From positions 1 to 53,666 of the forward strand of contig DCUZ01000079.1 in assembly GCA_002327305.1 (NCBI GenBank): a stretch of DNA of 53,666 bases. The letters are read 5' to 3'. Below the pieces are notes generated by a model. The model did not search any database and was not told where the DNA came from. It saw only the letters and a program-made list of their open reading frames with translations. This stretch comes from Holophagales bacterium UBA2201. GTDB lineage: Bacteria > Acidobacteriota > Thermoanaerobaculia > UBA2201. Below, piece by piece: positions 26,181-33,922 of this stretch (its first letter is position 1; each line of letters opens with the position of its first letter). The translations under genes were made by a program, and so were the position numbers.

Positions 26181-26450
26181 TCAATTCTCCCCCTGGTTGC
26201 TCTCCCCGCAAGGGACCTTGTAGCCGTAGACCTTGTAGAACCAGCAGGCGCCGGGAGTCATGGGCCCGTCGGAGGTCGTCCAGGAGTAGGACGGGGCGTC
26301 GGTGTCGGGCTCGGTGTGGATGGGGGCCCCGGCCCGGATGTTCGACGGATCGATGCCTCCTTTCGCTTCCTTGGGGAAGGGAGGGGCATCCCGATTCGTC
26401 CTCTCCGTTCCCACCAAGCGGCATGGGGCCGCTCCACTACCTTCGATCAT
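26181..26450 (-). pseudogene. Probable 3' fragment of a secreted FN3-like protein
   Basis: An 89-codon frame whose last 50 residues (IHTEPDTDAPSYSWTTSD, then FYKVYGYKVPCGESNQGE) resemble the final beta-strands of the fibronectin-like repeats that close many large secreted proteins (pattern FYxVxxxxxCGExxxG). It ends cleanly at TGA. The part before residue 40 shows no motif, the ATG at 26450 has no ribosome binding site, and there is no signal peptide. The most likely reading is a decayed remnant; a short standalone gene is the alternative. Confidence 0.4.
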
Positions 26451-26557
26451 CGCGCGTGGCCCGCATGGCCAGGCACGGAATTATAGGCACACTTCGGGGG
26501 CGTTGTCGTCCCCCAAATTGGTTAAAATGCCAAAACTCGCAAGGTCCTTGCGGACCG

Positions 26558-27691
26558 CTATTGCATCTCGATGGTCGCGGGGCTTTCCAGAAGGACATGG
26601 ACGAGTTCCCCCTGCCGGTTGGTGGAGGTCTTGGTGAAGAGGCGCTTGAGGTGGGTGCGGGCGGTGTTGAGGGCGATGCCCAGGTGGGCGGAGGATTCCT
26701 CCAGGGAGAACCCCCGCATCAGGCACACCGCCAGGCGGGACTCGGCCTCGGTGAATCCGTAGAGCCCCTTGAGGATGCCTTGCGCGCAGTCGGGGCACCG
26801 TTCGGGGTCGCTGATGAACACGGCCGCCCGGGCCCGCGGCTCGAGGAAGGGGGAGGCGGCCTTCGCAAGCGGGGCCACCAGGACCGAAAGGGGGGTGGCC
26901 GCCGAGGCGCGGCTCACCAGCATGGTCCGGTCCGTGACGGGCCTCCGGGAGGAGTCCTCCCCGAAGGCGCTCTGCAGAAGGGTCTTGAGCCGCAGGTTCT
27001 CCTCCGGCAGGACGGCGCGGATGCCGTTGTCCTCGAAGGCGAGGCCGTCGCGTCCCTCCAGGATGTTCAGGGCGCTCCGGTTGATCGTCATCACCCGGCC
27101 GGTCTCGTCGAGGAGGACGACGCCGCGGTTGAAACTGTTCAGAAGGGAGTCGGCCACCGTCCGTTCGGAGGCGCTTCTGGCCAGGACGCGGTTGACCGCC
27201 AGGGCGCGCTGGATGGCCGGCACGAGCGACTGCAGAAGGGTGGCCTCCCGTCCGTTGAAGGGGCGCACCCCGCACGGGCGGGCCAGATTGAGGAATCCGT
27301 AGAAGTGCTTGTCCCTGAGCAGCAGGACGCACAGGAGGTGCTCGATTTCGTGGGGGCTTAAAAACTCCCGGTAGAACTCGGTCTTTTTCAGATCTTCCCG
27401 GGGAATGATCTGGTCGCCGGTCACCACGACGCCGGGCTGGAACAGGCCCAGTTTCCGGGCGAAGGGGTTGATGGCGGCGAACCGGCGCTCGTACTGGTCG
27501 CGGAACTCCGGGCCCAGGCCGTAATCGGCCCGGAGGGTGCGCCCGCGGTCGGTGAAATCGGTGAACTCGATGCCCCCCTTTGGGGCGTCGACCAGTTCGG
27601 CCAGTTTCTCCACGACGAGGCCCCACGCCTCCGGCTTGGATGCGGCATCCAGAAGCAGGTTGGTCAACTCGAGAAGCTGATGATCTTTCAT
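26558..27691 (-). CDS. LuxR-family transcriptional regulator with GAF/PAS-like sensor region
   Basis: A 377-aa regulator. Residues 1-180 form a GAF-like sensor region (ELVDAPKGGIEFTDFTDRG, YGFLNLARP), and about 185-300 is PAS-like (NSFNRGVVLLDETGRVM). The C-terminal LuxR/GerE helix-turn-helix spans about 315-377 (YGFTEAESRLAVCLMRGFS, then HLGIALNTARTHLKRLFTK). A CPDC pair lies just before the HTH. I chose ATG 27691, which follows GGGAGG at 9 nt; a TTG at 27730 would add 13 residues. The ligand is unknown. No obvious target gene is adjacent, and it is transcribed away from the lytic transglycosylase. Confidence 0.88.
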   Translation of the reverse strand: MKDHQLLELTNLLLDAASKPEAWGLVVEKLAELVDAPKGGIEFTDFTDRGRTLRADYGLGPEFRDQYERRFAAINPFARKLGLFQPGVVVTGDQIIPREDLKKTEFYREFLSPHEIEHLLCVLLLRDKHFYGFLNLARPCGVRPFNGREATLLQSLVPAIQRALAVNRVLARSASERTVADSLLNSFNRGVVLLDETGRVMTINRSALNILEGRDGLAFEDNGIRAVLPEENLRLKTLLQSAFGEDSSRRPVTDRTMLVSRASAATPLSVLVAPLAKAASPFLEPRARAAVFISDPERCPDCAQGILKGLYGFTEAESRLAVCLMRGFSLEESSAHLGIALNTARTHLKRLFTKTSTNRQGELVHVLLESPATIEMQ

Positions 27692-27901
27692 GACGCGAGG
27701 CCTCCCGGATGAATTAAGGTTGACGCTCAAACTGGGTTCCCAATTTCTATTGCAAACGACATGCCGACAGGGGTGGAGAGGGCCATTACAAGCGACGATT
27801 GGCGGGTACTATCTCCATGGTGCTGATATTGAATGACTTATTTACAATTTAATTTAAATGGGGGAGAGGGCTCATGTGGATGAGGTAAATCATGCAGGTA
27901 A

Positions 27902-27940
27902 CCTGATTGCGGCAACGGCAACGATGTTGCTCCAATCAGG
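27902..27940 (-). terminator. Imperfect hairpin at the end of the lytic transglycosylase gene
   Basis: Arms CCTGATTG (27902-27909) and CAATCAGG (27933-27940), with an inner GCAAC/GTTGC pair. It overlaps the stop codon of the gene ending at 27936. No strong T-run follows, so termination would be weak. Confidence 0.35.
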
Positions 27941-28676
27941 AGGATTCGGCCAATGCGGCCACCCTGGATAGGTAGAGAGCGACCACCTTCCGCACATACT
28001 CCCGGGTCTCCCTGTAGGGGGGGACGCCTCCATACCGCTCCACCACCGCCTCGCCGCTGTTGTAGGCGGCCAGAACATGGTCGGCCCGGCCGGAAAACCG
28101 GCCGGCGAGGGCTTGGAGATAGCGGCTGGCCCCCCGGATGTTCTGGGCGGGGTCCCACGGATTTTTCACCCCGAACCGCGCGGCGGTCCCCGGCATCAAC
28201 TGCATCAACCCCATCGCCCCCTTGGGAGAAAGGGCGTGGGGATTGGCGGCCGATTCCACCTGCATGATACAGGCCAGGAGAAGGGGGTTGAGATCGTGCT
28301 CGCGGGCCTCTTGGGCCAGGAGGTCGCCGTAGGGGACGCGGATCGCCCCGAAACGGTCCTCGAAGGGGGTCACGGTCAACCCCGGCGAGGAGGGGGGGGG
28401 CGGCGTCTCGACGATCTCGTCGTCCACCAGGGCCGCCACCCGCCGCTCCTGGACCTTGATGCGCCCCCCCGAGGGGAGGGTCAGGACATAGGCCCCCTCG
28501 GGATGGGTGAACGATTCCACCTTCAGGATGCGGCCGTCCTCAAAGACCGCGATAAGGGGCAGGATCGCGAAGGCGCAGCGGCGCAAGAGGAACGAAAAAC
28601 GAAGAACGAGGAACGAAGAACGAAGAACGAGGAACGAAGAACGAAAATTGACTAAGGACCACGGACCACGGACCAT
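27936..28676 (-). CDS. Lytic transglycosylase (SLT domain)
   Basis: A peptidoglycan-cleaving enzyme, up to 246 aa. The SLT (goose-lysozyme-like) domain covers about the last 140 residues with catalytic Glu in LLACIMQVESAANPHA, then SPKGAMGLMQLMPGTAARFG and VLAAYNSGEAVVERYGG. A short N-terminal domain (VFEDGRILKVESFTHPEG) is common before SLT domains in this type. The 5' end is odd: ATG 28676 lies in a GGACCAC repeat and codons of about 12-28 are encoded by a 7-bp repeat array, giving a repeated SFLVLRS/SFLVLRF sequence that is hydrophobic enough to act as a signal. A TTG at 28586 just beyond the array is an alternative start, but no ribosome binding site supports either. Confidence 0.85.
   Translation of the reverse strand: MVRGPWSLVNFRSSFLVLRSSFLVLRFSFLLRRCAFAILPLIAVFEDGRILKVESFTHPEGAYVLTLPSGGRIKVQERRVAALVDDEIVETPPPPSSPGLTVTPFEDRFGAIRVPYGDLLAQEAREHDLNPLLLACIMQVESAANPHALSPKGAMGLMQLMPGTAARFGVKNPWDPAQNIRGASRYLQALAGRFSGRADHVLAAYNSGEAVVERYGGVPPYRETREYVRKVVALYLSRVAALAESS
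28590..28645 (-). repeat. Eight-unit GAACGAR heptamer array
   Basis: On the plus strand eight consecutive 7-bp units: GAACGAA, AAACGAA, GAACGAG, GAACGAA, GAACGAA, GAACGAG, GAACGAA, GAACGAA. It is the longest and most regular of the heptamer arrays and lies in, or just before, the 5' end of the lytic transglycosylase gene. Confidence 0.85.
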
Positions 28677-28679
28677 GGA
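28656..28679 (+). repeat. GGACCAC heptamer array
   Basis: Three units GGACCAC, GGACCAC, GGACCAT plus GGA(C). It begins 6 bp beyond the stop codon of the minus-strand gene ending at 28685. The same unit recurs at 52253-52270. Confidence 0.75.
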
Positions 28680-28684
28680 CGATC

Positions 28685-29395
28685 TCAGAAGTGGATCTGT
28701 GCTCCCAGGTAGTAACTGGAGTTTTCCAGGTCCCACTGGGCGTTCTTGCCTTCCATCTCCACCTTGACCTTCCGCAGGCCGGCGAAGAGGCCCAGGCCGG
28801 AGACGATGTCCATCCCCGTTTCGATCCGCCCCGAGAGGTGCGAGGCGCCGCTGCCTTCCCCCACGGTCAGGGCCACGTCCATGTAGATCCCCTGGCGGGG
28901 GGTGAGGGCGGTGATCCCCAGGCCGACATAGGGGATCACTTTGTCCTCGGAGTAGTGGAGGTCCTGGATGCGGGTCTCGAGCTCGTACCGGTCGGCGCCC
29001 AGGATGATCCCGGTCCGGAAGGAGGGGACGCTGACCAGGTGGTACCAGTATTCCACCCCCAGGGTCCGCATTTCCATGCTGGTCCGGATCTCCGTCCCGG
29101 GTTCCACCGGTTCGCCGGCGATGACGAGCCCCTCGCCGGCCGTGATCGTTTCGCTGACGGAGGAATCGCAGGCCTCGGCCGAGAAACGGTGGTGGACGCC
29201 GCGGTAGAGGATCCCGTACGAGCGGGGGTTGTCGCTCTTGAGGGCCAGGTCCTTCGTCAGGTCCCACAATTCATCCGTCTCCACATCGCCCGAGAGGTCG
29301 GTGGACCACTGGCTGTATCGCACGTAGAGTCCCGCCTCCTGGGCGGGGAGGAGGGTGGCGGCGAGGAGCAGAAGGGGGGCGAGGAAACGGGTCAT
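28685..29395 (-). CDS. Secreted beta-rich, probable outer-membrane protein
   Basis: A 236-aa protein with a signal peptide (1-20, FLAPLLLLAATLLPAQ). The mature part shows alternating beta-strands with aromatic belts (LGVEYWYHLVSVPSFRTG, IPYVGLGITALTPRQGIY) and ends SYYLGAQIHF, with the terminal Phe typical of BAM-inserted outer-membrane barrels. Size suits an 8-10-strand barrel of the OmpA/OmpW class; no specific family is recognised. Its ATG overlaps the stop of the DUF4388-DnaJ gene (ATGA), so the two are co-expressed. Confidence 0.7.
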   Translation of the reverse strand: MTRFLAPLLLLAATLLPAQEAGLYVRYSQWSTDLSGDVETDELWDLTKDLALKSDNPRSYGILYRGVHHRFSAEACDSSVSETITAGEGLVIAGEPVEPGTEIRTSMEMRTLGVEYWYHLVSVPSFRTGIILGADRYELETRIQDLHYSEDKVIPYVGLGITALTPRQGIYMDVALTVGEGSGASHLSGRIETGMDIVSGLGLFAGLRKVKVEMEGKNAQWDLENSSYYLGAQIHF

Positions 29396-30891
29396 GGGGC
29401 CTCCTTGGCCAGGGCGCGGAGGAGTTCCTCCGTCCGCGCGTTCTTGGGATTGATGTCGCGGGCCCGCTCGGCGGCGGCGCGGGCCCGCAGGGGAAGGTTG
29501 AGGCTCCGGTAGATCTCCGCCAGGAGGAGCCACCCGTCCTCCAGCATCGGAAAGCGATGGAGGTGGTCGGCGAGGCGCTCGGCGGCCTGGCGGGCCCACA
29601 GCGGGTTCTTCATCTCCAAGCGCGCCAGGAGGAGGAGGATGTCGGAGTTGTCGGGGTCGAAGCGGTGGGCGTCCCTCAGGAGTTGGAACGCCGAGTGCCA
29701 GTCCTCCCGGTCCAGATACTCCCGCGCCTTTTCCAGGTTCTTCCTCACGATCTCCTGCTGCAGGAGTTTCTGCTGGAGCGTCTCCTTGCCCCCCGCGCGC
29801 TTCTCCGGCGCGATCCGGTCGTAGATGGCCCGGGTATGGCTCTCCGCGAGGGTGTTGAAGGCGGCCTCGATGCGGGCGAAAAGGTCCTGCATCACCGGGC
29901 GCAGGTCGGCCAGGTGGGGCTGGAAGCCGTGGTCGGGATGGACCAGTTTCGAATACTCGAGGAACCGGGCGTGGATGTCCTGCTGGGGGGCCCCCTGGGG
30001 GAGATCGAAAAGGGCGTAATGGTCGCCGGAGGAGGCCCTCGTTTGCAGGGCGAGGATGAACTCCCGGTGCCATTTCTGCCGGTCGGTCAGGCGCTCCCCG
30101 GGGGAGGGCGTCGCCGGGGCGGCCGCTTCCACGACCAGGTTGAGGACCGCCGCGGAGATGCCGCGATTGAACTGGACCTCCAGGGCTCCGGCCCGGTCGT
30201 ACCGCTCCAGGACGCCGGAGGCGATGAGGGCATAAAGCATCTGCAGGACCTTGAGGCGGGGGAGGGGGGCGAGCGTGAGAATCTCGCGGACGGCGAGGAT
30301 CCCCTGGATGCGGCTGATGACGAAATACTCCTCGGGCGTCAGGGCGAAGTTCTGGAAGAGCAGGCGGGGATTGGCGGTGAACCCCACCAATTGGTCCTCC
30401 CCCCCCGCGTCCCTCAGGAGCTGCTCCGCGTCCTCCATTTGGCGGGCCGCATGGAGGAAGAGGTTCGCGTAGGGAGAGGGGGAGGCGATGGAGGGGGGGA
30501 CGAGGCCCCTTCCGGACTGGAAAATGTAGGCGCCGTCGCTCCACGGGAGGAACCGGGACAGGAGCCAGGACCTGAACCGGACGAGCTGCTCCTCCAGGTC
30601 GGCGTTGGCCAGGACCCCGCGGCTCAACAGCGCCTGCCCGAACAGGAGCCCGTGGCGGGCCTCGGTGAGGGCATGGGCGTAGTCGTCGGGGCCGATGGCC
30701 TTTCGGGCCAGGAGGAACTGGCCGATGCGTTCCGCGGGGTCCGAGGAGGAGACATGGACGATCTCCCCCCCCTCGAAGAACACCTGCCGCTCCTCCTCCT
30801 CCCGCTTCAGCGACAATTGGCCGCTGTGGGCGGCCAGATGGAGGGAATGGAGGACCTCCGCGAGCGACTCGCGGGAGAGGTGCCCGAGCAT
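29392..30891 (-). CDS. DUF4388-DnaJ-TPR protein
   Basis: A 499-aa cytoplasmic protein. The N-terminus (about 1-110; LSLKREEEERQVFFEGGEIV) is a DUF4388/PATAN-like domain, found in regulators of motility or development in several phyla. A J-domain follows at about 300-365 (YALFDLPQGAPQQDIHARFL) with an intact HPD (LVHPDHGF), so it could activate a DnaK-type Hsp70. TPR helices fill about 385-499 (EYLDREDWHSAFQLLRDAH, ARAAAERARDINPKN). ATG 30891 was chosen because it gives the DUF4388 start and lies 6 bp after a consensus -10, implying a leaderless mRNA. It is first in a two-gene unit with the barrel-like protein; the client is unknown. Confidence 0.88.
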   Translation of the reverse strand: MLGHLSRESLAEVLHSLHLAAHSGQLSLKREEEERQVFFEGGEIVHVSSSDPAERIGQFLLARKAIGPDDYAHALTEARHGLLFGQALLSRGVLANADLEEQLVRFRSWLLSRFLPWSDGAYIFQSGRGLVPPSIASPSPYANLFLHAARQMEDAEQLLRDAGGEDQLVGFTANPRLLFQNFALTPEEYFVISRIQGILAVREILTLAPLPRLKVLQMLYALIASGVLERYDRAGALEVQFNRGISAAVLNLVVEAAAPATPSPGERLTDRQKWHREFILALQTRASSGDHYALFDLPQGAPQQDIHARFLEYSKLVHPDHGFQPHLADLRPVMQDLFARIEAAFNTLAESHTRAIYDRIAPEKRAGGKETLQQKLLQQEIVRKNLEKAREYLDREDWHSAFQLLRDAHRFDPDNSDILLLLARLEMKNPLWARQAAERLADHLHRFPMLEDGWLLLAEIYRSLNLPLRARAAAERARDINPKNARTEELLRALAKEAP

Positions 30892-30897
30892 GGCCGC

Positions 30898-30926
30898 ATT
30901 ATACCGTCTGACCGGGGGGCTGTCAA
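30898..30926 (-). promoter_or_regulatory. Consensus sigma70 promoter, leaderless
   Basis: Minus strand: TTGACA (30921-30926), 17-bp spacer, TATAAT (30898-30903): both hexamers perfect. The -10 ends 6 bp before the ATG at 30891, so transcription would start at or near the A of the start codon. Confidence 0.85.
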
Positions 30927-30936
30927 AAAACGGCGT

Positions 30937-30965
30937 TTGCGGAGCGGGAGTGATTTTGCTATAAT
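30937..30965 (+). promoter_or_regulatory. Sigma70 promoter of the LKR/SDH genes
   Basis: TTGCGG (30937-30942), 17-bp spacer, TATAAT (30960-30965). It ends 12 bp before the ATG at 30978, so the leader would be only about 5-6 nt. It is back to back with the promoter at 30898-30926. Confidence 0.7.
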
Positions 30966-30977
30966 TCACACACTATT

Positions 30978-32285
30978 ATGGAGAAATTAATCGGAATCCG
31001 ACGGGAGGACAAGAACCTCTGGGAGCGGAGAGCGCCGCTGGCTCCCGCCCACATCGGCCCCCTCATCCGCGAGCACGACATCCAGGTCCTGGTCCAGCCC
31101 TCGCGCATCCGGGCCTTCCGCGACAAGGAGTACCAGCACGCCGGCGCGCTCCTCGCCGACGACCTCTCGCCCTGCGATGTGGTCTTCGGCGTCAAGGAGA
31201 TGCCGGTGGAGCAGTTCCTCCCCGGAAAGACCTACGTCTTTTTCGCCCACGTCATCAAGGGGCAGAAATACAACATGCCCATGCTGAGGGTGTTGATGGA
31301 CCGGGGGTGCACCCTCATTGATTACGAGCGCATCGTGGATGATTCCGACCGCCGCCTCGTCTTCTTCGGCCTTCAGGCGGGGATGGCGGGGTTCGTGGAT
31401 GGGATGTGGGCCCTGGGCCAGCGCCTCGACTGGGAGGACATCCCCAACGCCTTCGACCGCATCCGTCCCACCCACACCTATCTGGACCTCCACGAGATCG
31501 AGGAGGACCTGGACCTGGTGGCGGAGCGCCTCGAGCATGACGGACTCCCGGCCTCCCTCGTCCCGCTGGTCGTGGGGTTCGCCGGCTACGGCCATGTCTC
31601 GCAGGGGGCGCAATCCCTCTTCCACCGCCTCCCCTACGTCGAGGTGACCCCGGAGGAACTGCTCCGCCTCCGCTCCAACGGCGTCTCCCGGCACAAGGTC
31701 TACAAGGTGGTCTTCGAGGAGGAGGACATGGTCCGCCCCGCCGAGGAGGGGCACCCCTTCGACCTGCAGGAGTATTACCGGAACCCCGATCGCTACCGCC
31801 CCGATTTCGGGCGCTTCCTGCCCCACCTGACGGTCCTCTACAACTGCATTTACTGGGACGCGCGCTATCCGCGCCTGGTCACCCAGCAGGCCCTTCGGGA
31901 CCTTTGGGCCGCCGGTCCCCCGTCCCTGCGGGTGCTGGGGGACATCACCTGCGACACCGAGGGATCCATCGAATGCAACGTGCGGACCACCACGCCGGGC
32001 AACCCCGTCTATGTGTGGGACCCGGCCACGGGCGAGGCCCGCGACGGCGTGGCGGGCACGGGCCCCGTCGTCCTGGCCGTGGACAACCTCCCCTGCGAGA
32101 TCCCGAAGGAGTCCACCGAGTTCTTTTCCCGCATCCTCCTCCCCTTCGTCCCGGCCCTCGCCGAGGCCGACTTTTCGGCCGATTTCGAGCGCGTCGTCCT
32201 CCCCAATCCGGTCAAGCGGGCGGTCATCCTGCACCGGGGGCGCCTGACTCCCGAATACACCCACCTGGAAAGGAGCGTCAAATGA
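30978..32285 (+). CDS. Lysine-ketoglutarate reductase (saccharopine-forming)
   Basis: A 435-aa enzyme that joins lysine and 2-oxoglutarate to saccharopine with NAD(P)H, the first step of saccharopine-pathway lysine degradation. It matches the LKR half of the eukaryotic bifunctional AASS/LKR-SDH: GIRREDKNLWERRAPLAP at the N-terminus, KTYVFFAHVIKGQKYNMPML, DYERIVD, the dinucleotide-fold GFAGYGHVSQGAQSLFHRLP, and the late VLGDITCDTEGSIECN and AVDNLPCEIPKEST segments. It stands as a separate gene, in ATGA overlap with saccharopine dehydrogenase. There is no ribosome binding site; the start follows a -10 element by 12 bp. Confidence 0.92.
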   Translation: MEKLIGIRREDKNLWERRAPLAPAHIGPLIREHDIQVLVQPSRIRAFRDKEYQHAGALLADDLSPCDVVFGVKEMPVEQFLPGKTYVFFAHVIKGQKYNMPMLRVLMDRGCTLIDYERIVDDSDRRLVFFGLQAGMAGFVDGMWALGQRLDWEDIPNAFDRIRPTHTYLDLHEIEEDLDLVAERLEHDGLPASLVPLVVGFAGYGHVSQGAQSLFHRLPYVEVTPEELLRLRSNGVSRHKVYKVVFEEEDMVRPAEEGHPFDLQEYYRNPDRYRPDFGRFLPHLTVLYNCIYWDARYPRLVTQQALRDLWAAGPPSLRVLGDITCDTEGSIECNVRTTTPGNPVYVWDPATGEARDGVAGTGPVVLAVDNLPCEIPKESTEFFSRILLPFVPALAEADFSADFERVVLPNPVKRAVILHRGRLTPEYTHLERSVK

Positions 32286-33619
32286 AGAAGGTCCTGTTGC
32301 TCGGGGCGGGGCTGGTCACCCGTCCGTTGGTCCACTACCTCCTGGAGGCCGGCGATGTGGAGCTCCACGTCGGGAGCCGCACGGTGTCGAAGGCCGAGGC
32401 CCTTGTCGGAAGGCACCCCCGCGGCCGCGCCTTCGCCCTCAACGTGGACAGCGCGCCGGAACTGGAGGCCGCCGTCGCCGCCAGCGACCTCGTCATCTCC
32501 CTGGTCCCCTACACCTACCACGTGGCCATCGCGAAGCACTGCATCAAGCACAAGAGGGACATGGTCACCACCTCCTACGTCAGCCCCGCCATGGCCGCCC
32601 TCGACCCCGCCTGCCGCAAGGCCGGCATCCTCATCCTCAACGAAATCGGCCTCGACCCGGGCATCGATCACATGTCGGCCATGGAGATCATCCACAAGGT
32701 CGAGAAAAAGGGCGGCCGGATCACCGCCTTCAGGTCCTACTGCGGCGGCCTCCCCGCCCCCGAGGCCAACGACAACCCCCTGGGCTACAAGTTCTCCTGG
32801 AGCCCCCGCGGGGTGCTGATGGCCGGGCGCAACCAGGGGCGCTACCTGCAGGACGGGCGGCTGGTGGAGGTGCCGAACGCCTTCTACTTCGCCGACCACC
32901 ACATCGTGGACGTCCCCGGCCTGGGCCACCTGGAGGCCTACCCTAACCGCGACTCGGTGCAGTACAAGGCCGTTTACAAACTGAAGCACATCAAGACCCT
33001 CTACCGCGGCACCTTCCGCAACCTCGGGTGGTGCGACCTCCTACTCAAGATGGTCCAACTGGACATGTTCCGGATGGACGAGGAGGACTTCTCCGGCAGG
33101 ACCTATCGCGACTACACCTGTTCGCTCATGGGCTGTTCGAAGAAGTGCACGGAGGAGGGCGTCCGCAAGGCCCTCGCGGAGAAGTTGAACCTCTCGACCA
33201 GGCACGAGATCCTCGACAAGTTCGCCTGGATGGGGCTGTTGGACGATAAGGCGATCGCCCCCGCGAAGAGCACCCGCCTCGACCTGCTCCTGGGGCTCCT
33301 CCAGCCCCGTCTGGAACTGAAGCCGTCCGACCGCGACATGTGCGTCATGCACCACGAGTTCGTCGCCGAGTACCCCAAGACGAAGAAGAAGGAGAAGATC
33401 ACCTCCACCCTCCTGGCCTTCGGCGACCCCCACGGCGACACCTCCATGGCCAAGACCGTCTCCCTGCCGGCCGCCATCGCCACGCGCCTGATGCTGAAGG
33501 GGAAGATCAAGAAGACCGGGGTCCACATCCCGGTGGACCCCCTCATTTACCAACCAGTCCTGCGCGAGATGAGCCGCCAGGTGGGGCTGAAGTTCGTGGA
33601 GAAAACGACGAAATTGTAG
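32282..33619 (+). CDS. Saccharopine dehydrogenase (glutamate-forming type)
   Basis: A 445-aa enzyme that oxidises saccharopine to glutamate and alpha-aminoadipate semialdehyde. Rossmann motif at the N-terminus (KKVLLLGAGLVTRPLVHYL), VISLVPYTYHVAIAKHCI, the conserved NEIGLDPGIDHMSAMEII, YCGGLPAPEANDNPLGYKF and EAYPNRDSVQYK, all as in the SDH half of AASS. AAGGAGC precedes the ATG at 32282, which overlaps the LKR stop. Together the two genes provide the first two steps of lysine catabolism. Its TAG stop lies within a GTAGGGGC repeat header. Confidence 0.93.
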   Translation: MKKVLLLGAGLVTRPLVHYLLEAGDVELHVGSRTVSKAEALVGRHPRGRAFALNVDSAPELEAAVAASDLVISLVPYTYHVAIAKHCIKHKRDMVTTSYVSPAMAALDPACRKAGILILNEIGLDPGIDHMSAMEIIHKVEKKGGRITAFRSYCGGLPAPEANDNPLGYKFSWSPRGVLMAGRNQGRYLQDGRLVEVPNAFYFADHHIVDVPGLGHLEAYPNRDSVQYKAVYKLKHIKTLYRGTFRNLGWCDLLLKMVQLDMFRMDEEDFSGRTYRDYTCSLMGCSKKCTEEGVRKALAEKLNLSTRHEILDKFAWMGLLDDKAIAPAKSTRLDLLLGLLQPRLELKPSDRDMCVMHHEFVAEYPKTKKKEKITSTLLAFGDPHGDTSMAKTVSLPAAIATRLMLKGKIKKTGVHIPVDPLIYQPVLREMSRQVGLKFVEKTTKL

Positions 33620-33641
33620 GGGCGATCCGCCGGGTCGCCGG
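33616..33641 (+). repeat. GTAGGGGC-headed palindromic repeat
   Basis: Header at 33616-33623, containing the saccharopine dehydrogenase stop TAG (33617-33619). The stem GGCGATCC/GGGTCGCC pairs with one G-T wobble around a GCC loop. Confidence 0.65.
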
Positions 33642-33771
33642 TTTCAGGGTTCGGAGTTCGAATGGGGCGCCGCCGGGCGCCCCATTCGCTTTCTTGTCGG
33701 CGCGACGGGGGAAAAGTCCCTTGTCCGTGATCCAAAGTCCTTGGTCTCTCGACCCTCGTTCTTGCTCCAGA
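33641..33771 (+). repeat. Degenerate heptamer arrays in a convergent gap
   Basis: At 33641-33661: GTTTCAG, GGTTCGG, AGTTCGA. At 33723-33771 seven looser units: GTCCGTG, ATCCAAA, GTCCTTG, GTCTCTC, GACCCTC, GTTCTTG, CTCCAGA. The 304-bp gap (33620-33922) holds no gene; a 9-bp period (ACCAGATAA, ACCAGACAA, ACCAGATGG) follows at 33855-33881. Confidence 0.5.
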
Positions 33772-33922
33772 AACATTCTGTGTTCGATGGTTTTCGCTGA
33801 GGGGCATGGCGCTACGATGTCCCGGGGACTCGACGGACCGGCCTGCCTGTCAAGACCAGATAAACCAGACAAACCAGATGGGTGGGGGACCTTTTCGCCT
33901 TCCCGCTTTCCGGCCTTCCCGC

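Noticed and set aside
27838..28158. Minus-strand 106-aa frame overlapping the lytic transglycosylase
   Set aside because: Out-of-frame shadow of the SLT domain; composition is Pro/Arg/Gly-rich and no motif is visible.
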